Of a DNA stretch of 64,000 nt, positions 44,449-53,042 are shown one piece after another. Every line of letters begins with the position of its first letter. The stretch's first letter is position 1. The notes beneath the pieces were generated by a model that saw only the letters and a program-made list of their open reading frames with translations, was not told where the DNA came from and did not search any database. The stretch comes from Actinoplanes solisilvae (lineage in GTDB: Bacteria > Actinomycetota > Actinomycetes > Mycobacteriales > Micromonosporaceae). A program made the position numbers and the translations under genes. The stretch covers positions 868,001-932,000 of the forward strand of contig NZ_RJAC01000001.1 in the NCBI RefSeq assembly GCF_003999975.1. Reading direction: 5' to 3'.

Positions 44449-44937
44449 TCAGGGCGCGAGCGAGACGCTGAACTTCCCCTTGCCGTACCGGTTGACCTCG
44501 ACGAGCAGGTCGGTGCGGCGGCCCAGCGCCATCAGGTGGGCCCGGGCGTCCGCGGGCAGCGGGTCGCCGGGATAGACCACCTGGTGGAGCTTGATGTGCG
44601 GGGCCCCCTCACGGTTGAGCAGGCTGGTCAGCACGTTGCACAGCTCGCCGACGTTCTCGGCGAGGTTCGGGTAGAGCTGCTTGTCGTCGATGCTGTCCTC
44701 GGCGGCCCCGGCGGGCAGCAGGCCGAGCGCCGCGCCGGCGTTGGCCGCCAGTGAGAGCCCCATCCCGAGGACGGCGTAGATGTTCTGTGCGGAGTCGGTG
44801 AAGATCGCGACCGTCGAGGTGGGGATCTCATCTGCGCTGAGAGGCTCACCAGGACTGACGGTCACCTCCCGGCCGAGCAGATCCTCGAAGAGGTTGCGAA
44901 CGGCCAGGGTGCCAGGAAGAACCGAGACGTCGGACAT
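44449..44937 (-). CDS. CheX/CheC-like protein
   Basis: A 162-aa protein, last in the chemotaxis operon. It contains AENVGELCNVLTSLLN, which has the Glu...Asn spacing of the catalytic helix of CheX and CheC phosphatases, preceded by a beta-rich region with VAIFTDSAQNIYAVLGM. It may therefore dephosphorylate CheY. Similarity is limited; it could also be a degenerate or scaffolding member. ATG 44937 has GGGATGA upstream and follows the cheY stop by seven bases. Confidence 0.6.
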   Translation of the reverse strand: MSDVSVLPGTLAVRNLFEDLLGREVTVSPGEPLSADEIPTSTVAIFTDSAQNIYAVLGMGLSLAANAGAALGLLPAGAAEDSIDDKQLYPNLAENVGELCNVLTSLLNREGAPHIKLHQVVYPGDPLPADARAHLMALGRRTDLLVEVNRYGKGKFSVSLAP

Positions 44938-44944
44938 GTCGTAA

Positions 44945-45307
44945 TCATCCCAAAATCGGAGCGAAGACCTCATCGAAACGTTCAGCCGAGAACGGCTTCA
45001 CGATGAAAAACAGGGCGCCGGCCGCTTCGGCCTGCTCCTTCATCTCCGGCGTGCTCTCCGACGTCACGAAGCCGTACTTGACGTCGTTGCCGGCCGCGCG
45101 CAGTGCCCGCAGGCATTCGATGCCGTTCATCTCGGGCATGTTCCAGTCCGAGAGGACGAGATCGGGGCTTTCCGCCTTGACGATGTCGAAGGCCTCCTTA
45201 CCGTTGGCCGCCTCGATCAGATCGTGGTCGCCGAAACCCGCCTGACGAAGGGTGCGAACCACGATCTGCCGCATCACCCGGCTGTCGTCAGCAATGAGAA
45301 TCTTCAT
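44945..45307 (-). CDS. cheY: CheY-like chemotaxis response regulator (first)
   Basis: A 120-aa single receiver. Acidic residues are Asp7 and Asp8 (IADDSR), the phosphoacceptor is Asp54 (LSDWNMPEMNG), and the lysine lies in IVKPFS. The WNMPxMNG sequence is typical of true CheY proteins that act on the motor. It overlaps cheX by four bases and is flanked by two candidate phosphatase genes. Confidence 0.92.
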   Translation of the reverse strand: MKILIADDSRVMRQIVVRTLRQAGFGDHDLIEAANGKEAFDIVKAESPDLVLSDWNMPEMNGIECLRALRAAGNDVKYGFVTSESTPEMKEQAEAAGALFFIVKPFSAERFDEVFAPILG

Positions 45308-45801
45308 TCCGCGCCCTCCTTGGTGCTGTTGTTGTCAGCCGTACTGCTGTGCCACATGGAAATCGAGACCGGCTCGCCGTCCCAGATCCCGTAGACCCCG
45401 CTGATCCGCTGGGCGTTGGGGTAGCGCGCCGTCGCCTCGGGGGCGAGCACCACCTGGGGCAGCGAGAGGAACGCGCCGGGCGGCAGCATCGCCTTGACGT
45501 TGCCGCCGACGATGTTGGCGAGTTCACCGAGCACATCGGAGAGGTCCTCCTCGCTCACCTCGTCCGGCTCCACGGCCAGGAAGGCGGCGGCGGCGCGACG
45601 GGCCGCCAGGGTCGAGGACGCATAGACGATGTGCCCGGTCCAGGAACCGGTGATGGAGACCGAGGAGTGCACATCGGACGGCTGGTTCTCGTCGTAGGTC
45701 TGCATCAGAGGGTTCAGGCCCTCGGGATCCAGGTATGACTCCCACACCTGATCCACCATCTCGGTGAGGTCGTTCTCGTTGACCTCGACTTCGACGCTCA
45801 T
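45304..45801 (-). CDS. cheX: CheX-family CheY phosphatase
   Basis: A 165-aa protein with the CheX/CheC active helix DVLGELANIVGGNVKAMLPP (Glu and Asn in the right spacing). CheX removes phosphate from CheY in bacteria that lack CheZ. It sits between two cheY genes with four-base overlaps on both sides, so it is translated together with its substrates. Confidence 0.82.
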   Translation of the reverse strand: MSVEVEVNENDLTEMVDQVWESYLDPEGLNPLMQTYDENQPSDVHSSVSITGSWTGHIVYASSTLAARRAAAAFLAVEPDEVSEEDLSDVLGELANIVGGNVKAMLPPGAFLSLPQVVLAPEATARYPNAQRISGVYGIWDGEPVSISMWHSSTADNNSTKEGAE

Positions 45802-46184
45802 GAGTTCGCTCCGGTCGGGACGAGGCCCAGCAGGGCCAGCTTTTCGATCATGGCGCCCTCGGTGAAGGGCTTGATCACGTATTCGTGGGCGCCCGCGGCG
45901 AGTGCCCGTACGATCTGGCTCTGTTCGCTCTCGGTGGTGACCATGACCAGCGTCATCTCGCGCAGGCGCGGGTCGGCCCGCACGTGCGTGACGAACTCGA
46001 GCCCGTTCATGTTCGGCATGTTCCAGTCGATGAGGGCCAGCTCGGGCACCTCGGTCATCGCGGTCACCAGGTCGAGCGCCTCCTTGCCGTCGCCCGCCTC
46101 CACCGCCTCGAAGTTCAGCTTGGTGACGATCCGTTTGAGGATCATTCGCATCGCGCGGGAATCGTCGATCACCATGGCGCGCAT
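45798..46184 (-). CDS. cheY: CheY-like chemotaxis response regulator (second)
   Basis: A 128-aa receiver with VIDDSRAMR, phosphoacceptor Asp53 in LIDWNMPNMNG, and Lys in VIKPFTE. The ATG at 46184 was preferred because AAGGGG lies nine bases upstream; an ATG at 46193 overlaps the cheR stop and is also possible. Two CheY proteins could mean one for the motor and one as a phosphate sink. Confidence 0.9.
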   Translation of the reverse strand: MRAMVIDDSRAMRMILKRIVTKLNFEAVEAGDGKEALDLVTAMTEVPELALIDWNMPNMNGLEFVTHVRADPRLREMTLVMVTTESEQSQIVRALAAGAHEYVIKPFTEGAMIEKLALLGLVPTGANS

Positions 46185-46189
46185 CGGTG

Positions 46190-47035
46190 TCATCCCCTTC
46201 TGAGCGCGCCCGCGGGCGTACCCGTACGGACTCGATAGGCGGAGGTGCGGCCGGCGGCCACCCGCTCGTAGTTGTCGTCGATCCCGATCGTGGTCTCGGC
46301 CGCCCCGAGGAAGAGCCAGCCGTCCGGGCGCAGCAGCTTGGCCACGTTCTGCAGGACGGTGCGCTTGGTCGCGACGTCGAAATAGATCAGGACGTTGCGC
46401 AGGAAGATCACGTCGAACGGCTGCATGGCGGGCAGCGGCGCGGTGAGGTTCATCAGCCGGAACGACACGTTGCGCCGCAGCGCCTGGGTGATCCGCCAGT
46501 GCGCGCCGGCCCGCTCGAAGTACTGCACGAGCTGGGAGGCCGGCAGACCCCGGTTCACCTCGACCTGGCTGTACTCCGCGGTCTCGGCCCGCTTGACCAT
46601 CTCGGTCGAGATGTCGGTGCCCATGATGTCGTAGCTCCAGCCCGGCGGGAGCCTCTCCTGCATGGTGATGGCCAGGCTGTACGCCTCCTGGCCGCTGGAA
46701 CTGGCGGCCGACCACACGCGCACCTTGCGCGTCGCCGAGCGCGACTTGACCAGCTCGGGGAGCACGACGTCGTTGAGGGCCGCGAACGGCTCGCGGTCGC
46801 GGAACCAGGAGGTCTCGTTCGTGGTCAGCGCGTCGATGATCCGGCGTTGCTTGGCCGGGTCGGGCCGGCGCTGGAGGTCGGTCAGGAACTCGTTGACGTT
46901 GGCCGCGCCCACGGCCCGGGCGACCGGGATGAGTCTCGCCTCGACCAGGTACTCCTTGCCGGCGGCCAGCACGATGGACGCCTCCCGGCGCACGAGCTGC
47001 GCGACAAAGGCGAACTCCGACTGGGACAGGCTCAT
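46190..47035 (-). CDS. cheR: CheR, receptor methyltransferase
   Basis: A 281-aa methyltransferase. The helical N-terminal domain contains ALTTNETSWFRD, and the SAM-binding domain has WSAASSSGQEAYSLAI and the later FDVIFLRNVLIYFD. It adds methyl groups to glutamates of chemoreceptors. The ATG overlaps the cheB stop (ATGA), so the pair of opposing enzymes is co-translated. Confidence 0.95.
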   Translation of the reverse strand: MSLSQSEFAFVAQLVRREASIVLAAGKEYLVEARLIPVARAVGAANVNEFLTDLQRRPDPAKQRRIIDALTTNETSWFRDREPFAALNDVVLPELVKSRSATRKVRVWSAASSSGQEAYSLAITMQERLPPGWSYDIMGTDISTEMVKRAETAEYSQVEVNRGLPASQLVQYFERAGAHWRITQALRRNVSFRLMNLTAPLPAMQPFDVIFLRNVLIYFDVATKRTVLQNVAKLLRPDGWLFLGAAETTIGIDDNYERVAAGRTSAYRVRTGTPAGALRRG

Positions 47036-48192
47036 CGGGCCACCGCCGCCGACCGGCCGGACTTGACCCTGTTGACCAGGTGGGCGGCGATCCGGTCGAG
47101 CGGCAGGATCTCGTCGGCCAGCCCGGCACCGACGACGGCGCCCGGCATGCCCCACACCACCGAGGTGGCCTCGTCCTGCGCCAGCACCTCGGCGCCGCCG
47201 TCACGCAGCACCTTCGCGCCGCCTCGTCCGTCGTGCCCCATGCCGGTCAGCACGGCCGCGTACGCCGAGGCGCCGTAGAGCGACGCGACGGAGCGGAACA
47301 TGACGTCGACGGCCGGGCGGCAGGAATTCTCCGGAGGCGCGCCGCTGAGCTGCGTCAGGGTGGCGGTGCCCCGGCGGTTCAGCACCAGGTGCTTGTCACC
47401 GGGGGCGACGTAGGCCCAGCCGGGGTTCAGCTCCATGCCGTCGCCGGCCTCGACCACCCGCAGAGGCGTGCTGCGGTCGAGCCGCTCGGCGAACATCTTG
47501 GTGAACACGGGCGGCATGTGCTGGGTGATGACGATGGGCACCGGCAGGTCGGCCGGGATGCCGGTGAGCACCTTGGTGAGCGCGTCGGGGCCGCCGGTCG
47601 ACGAGCCGATCGCGAGGATGTCGATCCGGCCGCCGGGCGCGGTCTTGCGAGGGGCGGCAGCGGGCCGGGCGGGCGCCGCGCCAGGGCGGCCCGGGCCGGT
47701 GGGCGGCATTCCCACGCGGGGCGGGGCCGAGCCGGGGCGCGCTGGGGTAGCGGCACCCGGGCGTGCCGGAGGCCCGGCGGCGGGGCGGCGCTTGCCCGCG
47801 AGCGCATAGATCCTCGGTACGAGCTCGGTGCGAACTGCCCTGATCGACTCTTCCACGGACCCGACGTTGCTGGGCTTCGTCACGTAGTCGGTCGCACCCG
47901 CGGACAGCGCCTCGAGGGTGGCCGTCGCGCCCGCCGCCGACAGCGTGCTGAACATGATCACGGGAATGTGCTTGTGCCGCTTGCGCAACTCGCGGACCGC
48001 CGTGATGCCGTCCATCTGCGGCATCTCGATGTCCATCGTGATCACGTCCGGCTTGAGCTGATCGATCTTGGCCTGGGCCAGCTGCCCGTTGGACGCCGTG
48101 CCGACGACCTCGATGTTCTCGGCGCCGCCGAGAGCGTCGACGATCAAGCGGCGGACGACCACGGAGTCGTCGACGACGAGGACCGTTATCAC
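47032..48192 (-). CDS. cheB: CheB, receptor methylesterase
   Basis: A 386-aa protein. The receiver (VVDDSVVVRR; ITMDIEMPQMDG; TKPSN) is joined by a long Pro/Ala/Gly-rich linker (about residues 130-190) to the methylesterase domain with catalytic Ser (IGSSTGGPDAL), His (TQHMPP) and Asp (TGMGHDG). It removes receptor methyl groups when phosphorylated by CheA. The GTG at 48192 has GGAGGTGACC upstream. Confidence 0.96.
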   Translation of the reverse strand: MITVLVVDDSVVVRRLIVDALGGAENIEVVGTASNGQLAQAKIDQLKPDVITMDIEMPQMDGITAVRELRKRHKHIPVIMFSTLSAAGATATLEALSAGATDYVTKPSNVGSVEESIRAVRTELVPRIYALAGKRRPAAGPPARPGAATPARPGSAPPRVGMPPTGPGRPGAAPARPAAAPRKTAPGGRIDILAIGSSTGGPDALTKVLTGIPADLPVPIVITQHMPPVFTKMFAERLDRSTPLRVVEAGDGMELNPGWAYVAPGDKHLVLNRRGTATLTQLSGAPPENSCRPAVDVMFRSVASLYGASAYAAVLTGMGHDGRGGAKVLRDGGAEVLAQDEATSVVWGMPGAVVGAGLADEILPLDRIAAHLVNRVKSGRSAAVAR

Positions 48193-48205
48193 CCGGTCAC
48201 CTCCT

Positions 48206-49078
48206 TCACCCGAGCCACCCGGGGCCCAGAGCCGCGACCACGGGAGTGAGCAGCCGGTGGGCGGTTGACGTGTCCAACAGATCGCGAACCACCAGCGCCT
48301 GCACCGCGCCGCTGAGCATGTTCCAGACACCACCGGCCCGGTCGGCCAGCGGAATGGCGGCCGTGTCGACGGCCTGTACCAACAGCATCTGCGCTGCCGC
48401 GGCCGTGCGGACCCGATCCGACAGATAGGCCGCCCAGGACGCCGAATGCACCGCCGGTGACCAGCCGCCCGCGTTGCGACGTGCGTCCTCGGCCGAGGCG
48501 ACGAGCCGGGCGAGATCGGTCGACCGCAGCGAGCGGAGCCGGTCGAGCAGGGCGGAGATCGCGTAGTGGTGGGGGCCGAGGTCGATCGGGGCGCCGGTCG
48601 GCAGCCTGCGCATGGCGGCGACCCAGCCCGCACCGAGGCGGCGGCGGGTGTCGGCGTCGAGAACCTCGCGCAGGTAGCTGGCCACGGCGGCGTCGCAGAG
48701 CAGAGCGGTGGCCGCGCCCGCGACGTCGGTCTGCCGGGCGTCGCGCCCCTGCCCGGTCCAGGTCCACGCCATCACGTCGTACCGCAGGCAGGTCAGAAGC
48801 GAGTCGACGGTGCCGATGGGCGCGCGTTCGACTATCGCCAGACTGCCGGTCGCGTCGTCCTTGTTCATGCCTTTGAGCGAGGGCATGCGGCGGGCGGCGC
48901 TCTCGACCTCGACCCAGAGCGGGCCGCGGACGTCCTCGTCGGGCAGCCGTTCGGCCAGCGCCGAGAGGTCCTCGGCCTTCAGCCGCAGCCCACGCAGCAT
49001 CACCTCGGCCGTGGCCGACCCGCCGGTGAGGCGGGACAGGTCGAAGCCGAGCACCGGGGCGCTGACGAGGCTGTACAT
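48206..49078 (-). CDS. Unknown protein of the chemotaxis operon
   Basis: A 290-aa, mostly helical, Ala/Leu/Arg-rich soluble protein between cheW and cheB. There is no signal peptide, membrane helix or recognisable active site. Its ATG shares a base with the cheW stop, and cheB follows after 13 bp, so it is firmly embedded in the operon. Trp-containing helices (VMAWTWTGQG, WAAYLSDRVR, GGVWNMLSG) are the most distinctive parts. It may be a lineage-specific signalling component; no function can be given. Confidence 0.75.
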   Translation of the reverse strand: MYSLVSAPVLGFDLSRLTGGSATAEVMLRGLRLKAEDLSALAERLPDEDVRGPLWVEVESAARRMPSLKGMNKDDATGSLAIVERAPIGTVDSLLTCLRYDVMAWTWTGQGRDARQTDVAGAATALLCDAAVASYLREVLDADTRRRLGAGWVAAMRRLPTGAPIDLGPHHYAISALLDRLRSLRSTDLARLVASAEDARRNAGGWSPAVHSASWAAYLSDRVRTAAAAQMLLVQAVDTAAIPLADRAGGVWNMLSGAVQALVVRDLLDTSTAHRLLTPVVAALGPGWLG

Positions 49079-49515
49079 CAGGTGGTGGCTCGAGAGGTGT
49101 CGACGACCAGGGTCGCGTCGAGAGCGAGCATCAGCCGGCCGTCCAACTTGAAGGTGCCCACGACGAGTTCCCGGGTTGGTCCGCTGAGCGTGTCCGGCGG
49201 GTGTTCGAACGTGTCGTCGTCGAGGTCGACCACCTCGCCGATGCGGTCCACCACCAGGCTCACCGGGTCACCGTCACCGCGCAGGATCACGTTCATCACC
49301 GGGCCCTCGGTCGCTTTGGGCGGCAGTCCGAGCTGGACTCGCAGGTCGACCGCCGCGATCACCTGGCCGCGCAGGTTGAAGAGCCTGCTGACGGCCGGTG
49401 GCGCGAGCGGCACGGGGGTGTACTCGTTGTACGAGAGCACCTCCTGCACCGTATGCACCTCGACCCCGAAGAGCTGGTTGGCCACCTCGAACGTGGCGAA
49501 CTGCCGGCTCGCCAT
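49078..49515 (-). CDS. cheW: CheW, chemotaxis coupling protein
   Basis: A 145-aa coupling protein: FEVANQLFGVEVHTVQEVL at the start, then the RLFNLRGQVIAAVDLR motif and SLVVDRIGEVVDL. It links receptors to CheA in the signalling array. It follows cheA by one base. Confidence 0.95.
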   Translation of the reverse strand: MASRQFATFEVANQLFGVEVHTVQEVLSYNEYTPVPLAPPAVSRLFNLRGQVIAAVDLRVQLGLPPKATEGPVMNVILRGDGDPVSLVVDRIGEVVDLDDDTFEHPPDTLSGPTRELVVGTFKLDGRLMLALDATLVVDTSRATT

Positions 49516-49516
49516 C

Positions 49517-51868
49517 TCAGGCCTCCACCAGGAGATCGTCGGTTTCCAGGTCGGCGTAGAAGTTCGGGTCGGCCGCGAGGATCGCCCGGCGCACGTCCAG
49601 CAGCTCGGTCACGCGCTGCTGAATGACCGCCGTGCCGACCAGACCGTCCTCCTCGGCGTCCCTGCGGGCCGTCCTGGAGTTCTCGGCGATGTCCACGATC
49701 CGGTCGACCACCAGGGCCACACTGCGGGCGCCCTCGCTGTAGACGACCACCGAGACGGTGTCCCCCTCAGGTTCTTCCCCGTAGGCCCCGAGCAGGTGCG
49801 ACAACCGCACCAGCGGCAGGATCTGCCCGCGGTACTGCACGACCTCGCGAGACCCGGCGTGCTCGATCCGTTCGCGCGGGAACTCCTCGAGCCGGGTGAC
49901 CGTGTCGAGTGGGATCGCGACACGCCTTTCGCCGACCGCGGTGACCAGCAGCCGTTCGCCGGTGCCGCTGCCCTCGGACGCCCTCGCCGCAGCCGCGATG
50001 TTGCCGCGCTCGGAGTCGACGGCCAGGTGACTGCGCCGAGCCAGCGACGAGACGTCGAGGATCAGACCCACCTTGCCGTCGCCGAGGATCGTCGCACCGG
50101 CGTACAGGCCGATGTCCTTGAATCTGCTGTTGAGTGCCTTGACGACGACCTCTTCGGTATTCAGCACGCGGTCGACGACCAGGCCGAAGCGCCGGCCGTC
50201 GGCTTGCAGCACCATGATGTAGACGCCATGGTCGCCGCCGACGTCGAGGCCCAGCGCGCGATCGAGGCGCACGAGCGGGAGCAGCTTGCCCCGCAGGCGA
50301 TAGACCGGCGCCCCCGATGCGTACTCGATCTTGGTGGACTGCCCGTCGATGAAGACCAGTTCAAGGACGGCGACCTGCGGGACCACGTACCGCTGATCGC
50401 CGCAGTCGACCGTGAGCGCCTGGATGATCGCCAAGGTCAACGGGATGGTGAGGCGCCAGACCGTGCCCTTGCCGGGCGTGGAGTCGACGCTGACCGCACC
50501 GCCGATGTTCTCGATGTTGGTCTTGACGACGTCCATCCCGACGCCGCGGCCGGACACGTTGGTCACCTTGGCCGCCGTGGAGAAGCCGGGCTGGAAGACC
50601 ATCGCCATGATGTCGCGACGGTCCATCATCGGGATCTGGTCGGGGCGTAGCAGTCCGTTCTCGACCGCCTTCTGGGCGATCCGGTCCACGTTCAGCCCGG
50701 CGCCGTCGTCGGCGACCTCGACCGCCACGTGGCCGCCCTCGTGATAGGCGCGCAGCGTGAGCGTGCCCTCGGGGGTCTTACCGGCGGCGGTGCGCTGATC
50801 CGGGCTCTCGATGCCGTGGTCGACGGCGTTACGCACGAGGTGGGTGAGCGGGTCCTTGACCGCCTCGAGCAGGCTGCGGTCGAGTTCGGTCTCCTTGCCC
50901 TCCATGACGAGCTGGACCTTCTTGTCCATGGAGTTGCTGAGGTCCCGCACGACTCGCGGCAGCTTCGACCAGATGTGCTCGATGGGCTGCATCCGGGTCT
51001 TCATGATGCCCTCTTGCAGCTCGCTGGTGATCATGCCGAGCCGCTGGGCGCTGCGCACGAGTGTGGCGTCGCCGATCTCCATGACGCCCCGGACGAGTTG
51101 GTTGCGGGCCAGAACCAGCTCGCCGACCATGTTCAGCAGCGTGTCGAGCAGGTCCACGTCGACCCGGATGGCGCTGTCGGCGATGCTCCGCTTGGGCGTC
51201 TGAGCCTGCAGCGCCTCGCTGACCGCGGCCGGCTGGGCCTTGCCCTCCTCGAGCAGGATCGTGCCGAGTTTGCGTTCGTCGCCCTCGATCTGCTGCGCGA
51301 GGGCCGAACCGACATCCTGTGCCTGCACGCCGCCGCTCTCGACCAGGATCTCGCCGATCGGGCGGCGCTGGTTCTCCACCGGATTGGGCGCGGGCCGAGC
51401 GGGCACCTCTTCGAGCGGCTCGGGCGTCTCCGGTGCGGCGGCCACGGGGGCGGAGGCTGCCTCGGCGGCCGCACCGGCCTCGCCCGCCTTCATCTGCGCG
51501 TTCACCTGGGCGATGGCCGCGTCGACGTCGACATCACCCTCGTTGCCGGTCTCCTCGATGGCGGCGAGCAGGGAGCGTACGCCGTCGATCGTGGCCAGCA
51601 GGGTGGTGATCGTCGCCGGGGTCACCGGCTGCGCGCCGTCGCGCAGCTTGGACAGCAGCGACTCACCCGCGTGAGCCAGCTTCTCGAGCCGCCCGAAGGC
51701 GAGGAAGCCGCTGGTGCCCTTGATCGTATGGATCGCCCGGAAGATGCGGGAGATCAGGTCGCGGGAATGGGGATCCTGCTCGAGCTGCACCAGGTCACGG
51801 TCGATCTGGTCCAGGTTCTCATGGCTCTCCAGAAGAAACTCGCCAACGATCTCACCAAGGTCTTCCAC
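49517..51868 (-). CDS. cheA: CheA, chemotaxis histidine kinase with two CheW-like domains
   Basis: A 783-aa kinase. The order is: HPt (phosphohistidine His47 in RAIHTIKGTSGFL); an Ala/Pro linker; a short duplicated segment with IGEILVESG and LGTILLEEGK; dimerisation helices; HATPase (LVRNAVDHGIE; DDGAGLN; SGRGVGMDVV); a first CheW-like domain; and a second one from about residue 640 (VAIPLDTVTRLEEF, QILPLVRLSHL). The second coupling domain is extra. The GTG at 51868 has AGGAGGT upstream. First gene of its operon. Confidence 0.95.
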   Translation of the reverse strand: MEDLGEIVGEFLLESHENLDQIDRDLVQLEQDPHSRDLISRIFRAIHTIKGTSGFLAFGRLEKLAHAGESLLSKLRDGAQPVTPATITTLLATIDGVRSLLAAIEETGNEGDVDVDAAIAQVNAQMKAGEAGAAAEAASAPVAAAPETPEPLEEVPARPAPNPVENQRRPIGEILVESGGVQAQDVGSALAQQIEGDERKLGTILLEEGKAQPAAVSEALQAQTPKRSIADSAIRVDVDLLDTLLNMVGELVLARNQLVRGVMEIGDATLVRSAQRLGMITSELQEGIMKTRMQPIEHIWSKLPRVVRDLSNSMDKKVQLVMEGKETELDRSLLEAVKDPLTHLVRNAVDHGIESPDQRTAAGKTPEGTLTLRAYHEGGHVAVEVADDGAGLNVDRIAQKAVENGLLRPDQIPMMDRRDIMAMVFQPGFSTAAKVTNVSGRGVGMDVVKTNIENIGGAVSVDSTPGKGTVWRLTIPLTLAIIQALTVDCGDQRYVVPQVAVLELVFIDGQSTKIEYASGAPVYRLRGKLLPLVRLDRALGLDVGGDHGVYIMVLQADGRRFGLVVDRVLNTEEVVVKALNSRFKDIGLYAGATILGDGKVGLILDVSSLARRSHLAVDSERGNIAAAARASEGSGTGERLLVTAVGERRVAIPLDTVTRLEEFPRERIEHAGSREVVQYRGQILPLVRLSHLLGAYGEEPEGDTVSVVVYSEGARSVALVVDRIVDIAENSRTARRDAEEDGLVGTAVIQQRVTELLDVRRAILAADPNFYADLETDDLLVEA

Positions 51869-51902
51869 GCTTCTTACCTCCTGCTCAGCGCCCAAGGCCC
51901 TC

Positions 51903-51928
51903 ATCGGCGGCCGGAACGGCCACCTGAG
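51903..51928 (-). promoter_or_regulatory. FliA-type promoter of the chemotaxis operon
   Basis: On the minus strand CTCA (51928-51925), 16 bp, GCCGAT (51908-51903). The cheA start is 35 bp downstream, giving a normal leader. Confidence 0.7.
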
Positions 51929-51955
51929 AACACCCGGTCCACAACCGAAGGGAAA

Positions 51956-52654
51956 TCAGGACTCCCCGCCGGGACGGCGATAGCGGTAGCCGAATCCGCG
52001 CACGGACTCGATGGGTGACTCGTCGGGATCGGACCAGCCGAGCTTGCGGCGCAACCGCAGGACGGCGAACTTGACCCGCTCCTGGCCGATGCCGGTCGGG
52101 TCGTCCCACGCCTGGGTCAGCAACTGGTTGGGACTGAGTACCGCGCCGGCATGCCGTACGAGGGCATTGAGCAGGCGGAACTCGGTGGGCGTCAGACGCT
52201 TCTCGTCGCCCTTGACGTAGACCCGCCGTTTGGTCGGGTCGAGGTGCACCAGCCCGTCGTCGTAGACCTGGCTGGCCCAGTTGTTCTGCCCGCTGGACGA
52301 GCGGCGCAGCAGCGCCTCGACCCGGGCGAGCAGCTCGTTGTTGGCGAACGGCTTGGTGAGGTAGTCGTCGGCGCCGCCGCGCAGCCCGCGCACCTTCTCG
52401 GCCTCCTGGCCGTGCGCGGTCAGCACCAGCACCGGCACGTCGGAGACGTCGCGCAGCCGTTCCAGCACCTGCCAGCCGTCCATCTCGGGCAGGCCGACGT
52501 CGAGCACCACCAGGTCGGGGTGTTCGGCGTACGCCTCCTTGAGCCCGGTGCGGCCGTCGCCGGCGTGCGCCACCTCGTAACCCGCACGGCTGAACAGCAA
52601 CCGCAGGGCGAGTGCGATGTCCGGATCGTCCTCGACGACGAGTAGGCGACTCAT
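51956..52654 (-). CDS. OmpR/PhoB-family response regulator
   Basis: A 232-aa two-domain regulator. The receiver has VVEDDP, phosphoacceptor Asp52 (LDVGLPEMDG) and TKPF. The C-terminal winged helix has the recognition features LTPTEFRLLNALVRHAG and ESVRGFGYRYR. No kinase gene is adjacent. It lies 88 bp upstream of cheA on the same strand and could control or merely adjoin the motility island. Confidence 0.93.
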   Translation of the reverse strand: MSRLLVVEDDPDIALALRLLFSRAGYEVAHAGDGRTGLKEAYAEHPDLVVLDVGLPEMDGWQVLERLRDVSDVPVLVLTAHGQEAEKVRGLRGGADDYLTKPFANNELLARVEALLRRSSSGQNNWASQVYDDGLVHLDPTKRRVYVKGDEKRLTPTEFRLLNALVRHAGAVLSPNQLLTQAWDDPTGIGQERVKFAVLRLRRKLGWSDPDESPIESVRGFGYRYRRPGGES

Positions 52655-53042
52655 CTTGTGCTCACCCTGCCCCACCCCTCGCAAGCGCTCGTAGCCGGAC
52701 GCGACTGCCCGGCCGGCGTGCCGTCGGCACCCGGTGAGAGTCGGTGTCGTGGTGCCCGGCGGCGCTCATGCGATCGCCGGCGGCGGAATCAACCGCGCAA
52801 AGCTCACGATAGCGTGATGTCACCGCCTATTTACGGACAGTGAAAGTTTAGTGGCTTTTCGCCGCTCAAGCGCTCCGAATGAATCGCGCTATCGCCCGTG
52901 CCGGGCCGTTCGCGACCATCCCCTCAGCCTGACAGTTTCTGCGACCCGGTTTCCGGTTTCCGGCAAAGAAGGGACGTACGGCCAGTAAACGGATGCGATA
53001 GGCCTGGTGGGCGACTCGGCCCCGAGATCGGAGGAGGCGACC
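52655..53042. other. Divergent intergenic region, about 390 bp
   Basis: It holds the promoters of the minus-strand OmpR-type gene and of the plus-strand CAP gene. The centre (about 52790-52880) is clearly more AT-rich than the surroundings, as expected for promoters. I see no FliA-type motif and no strong palindrome. Confidence 0.5.
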
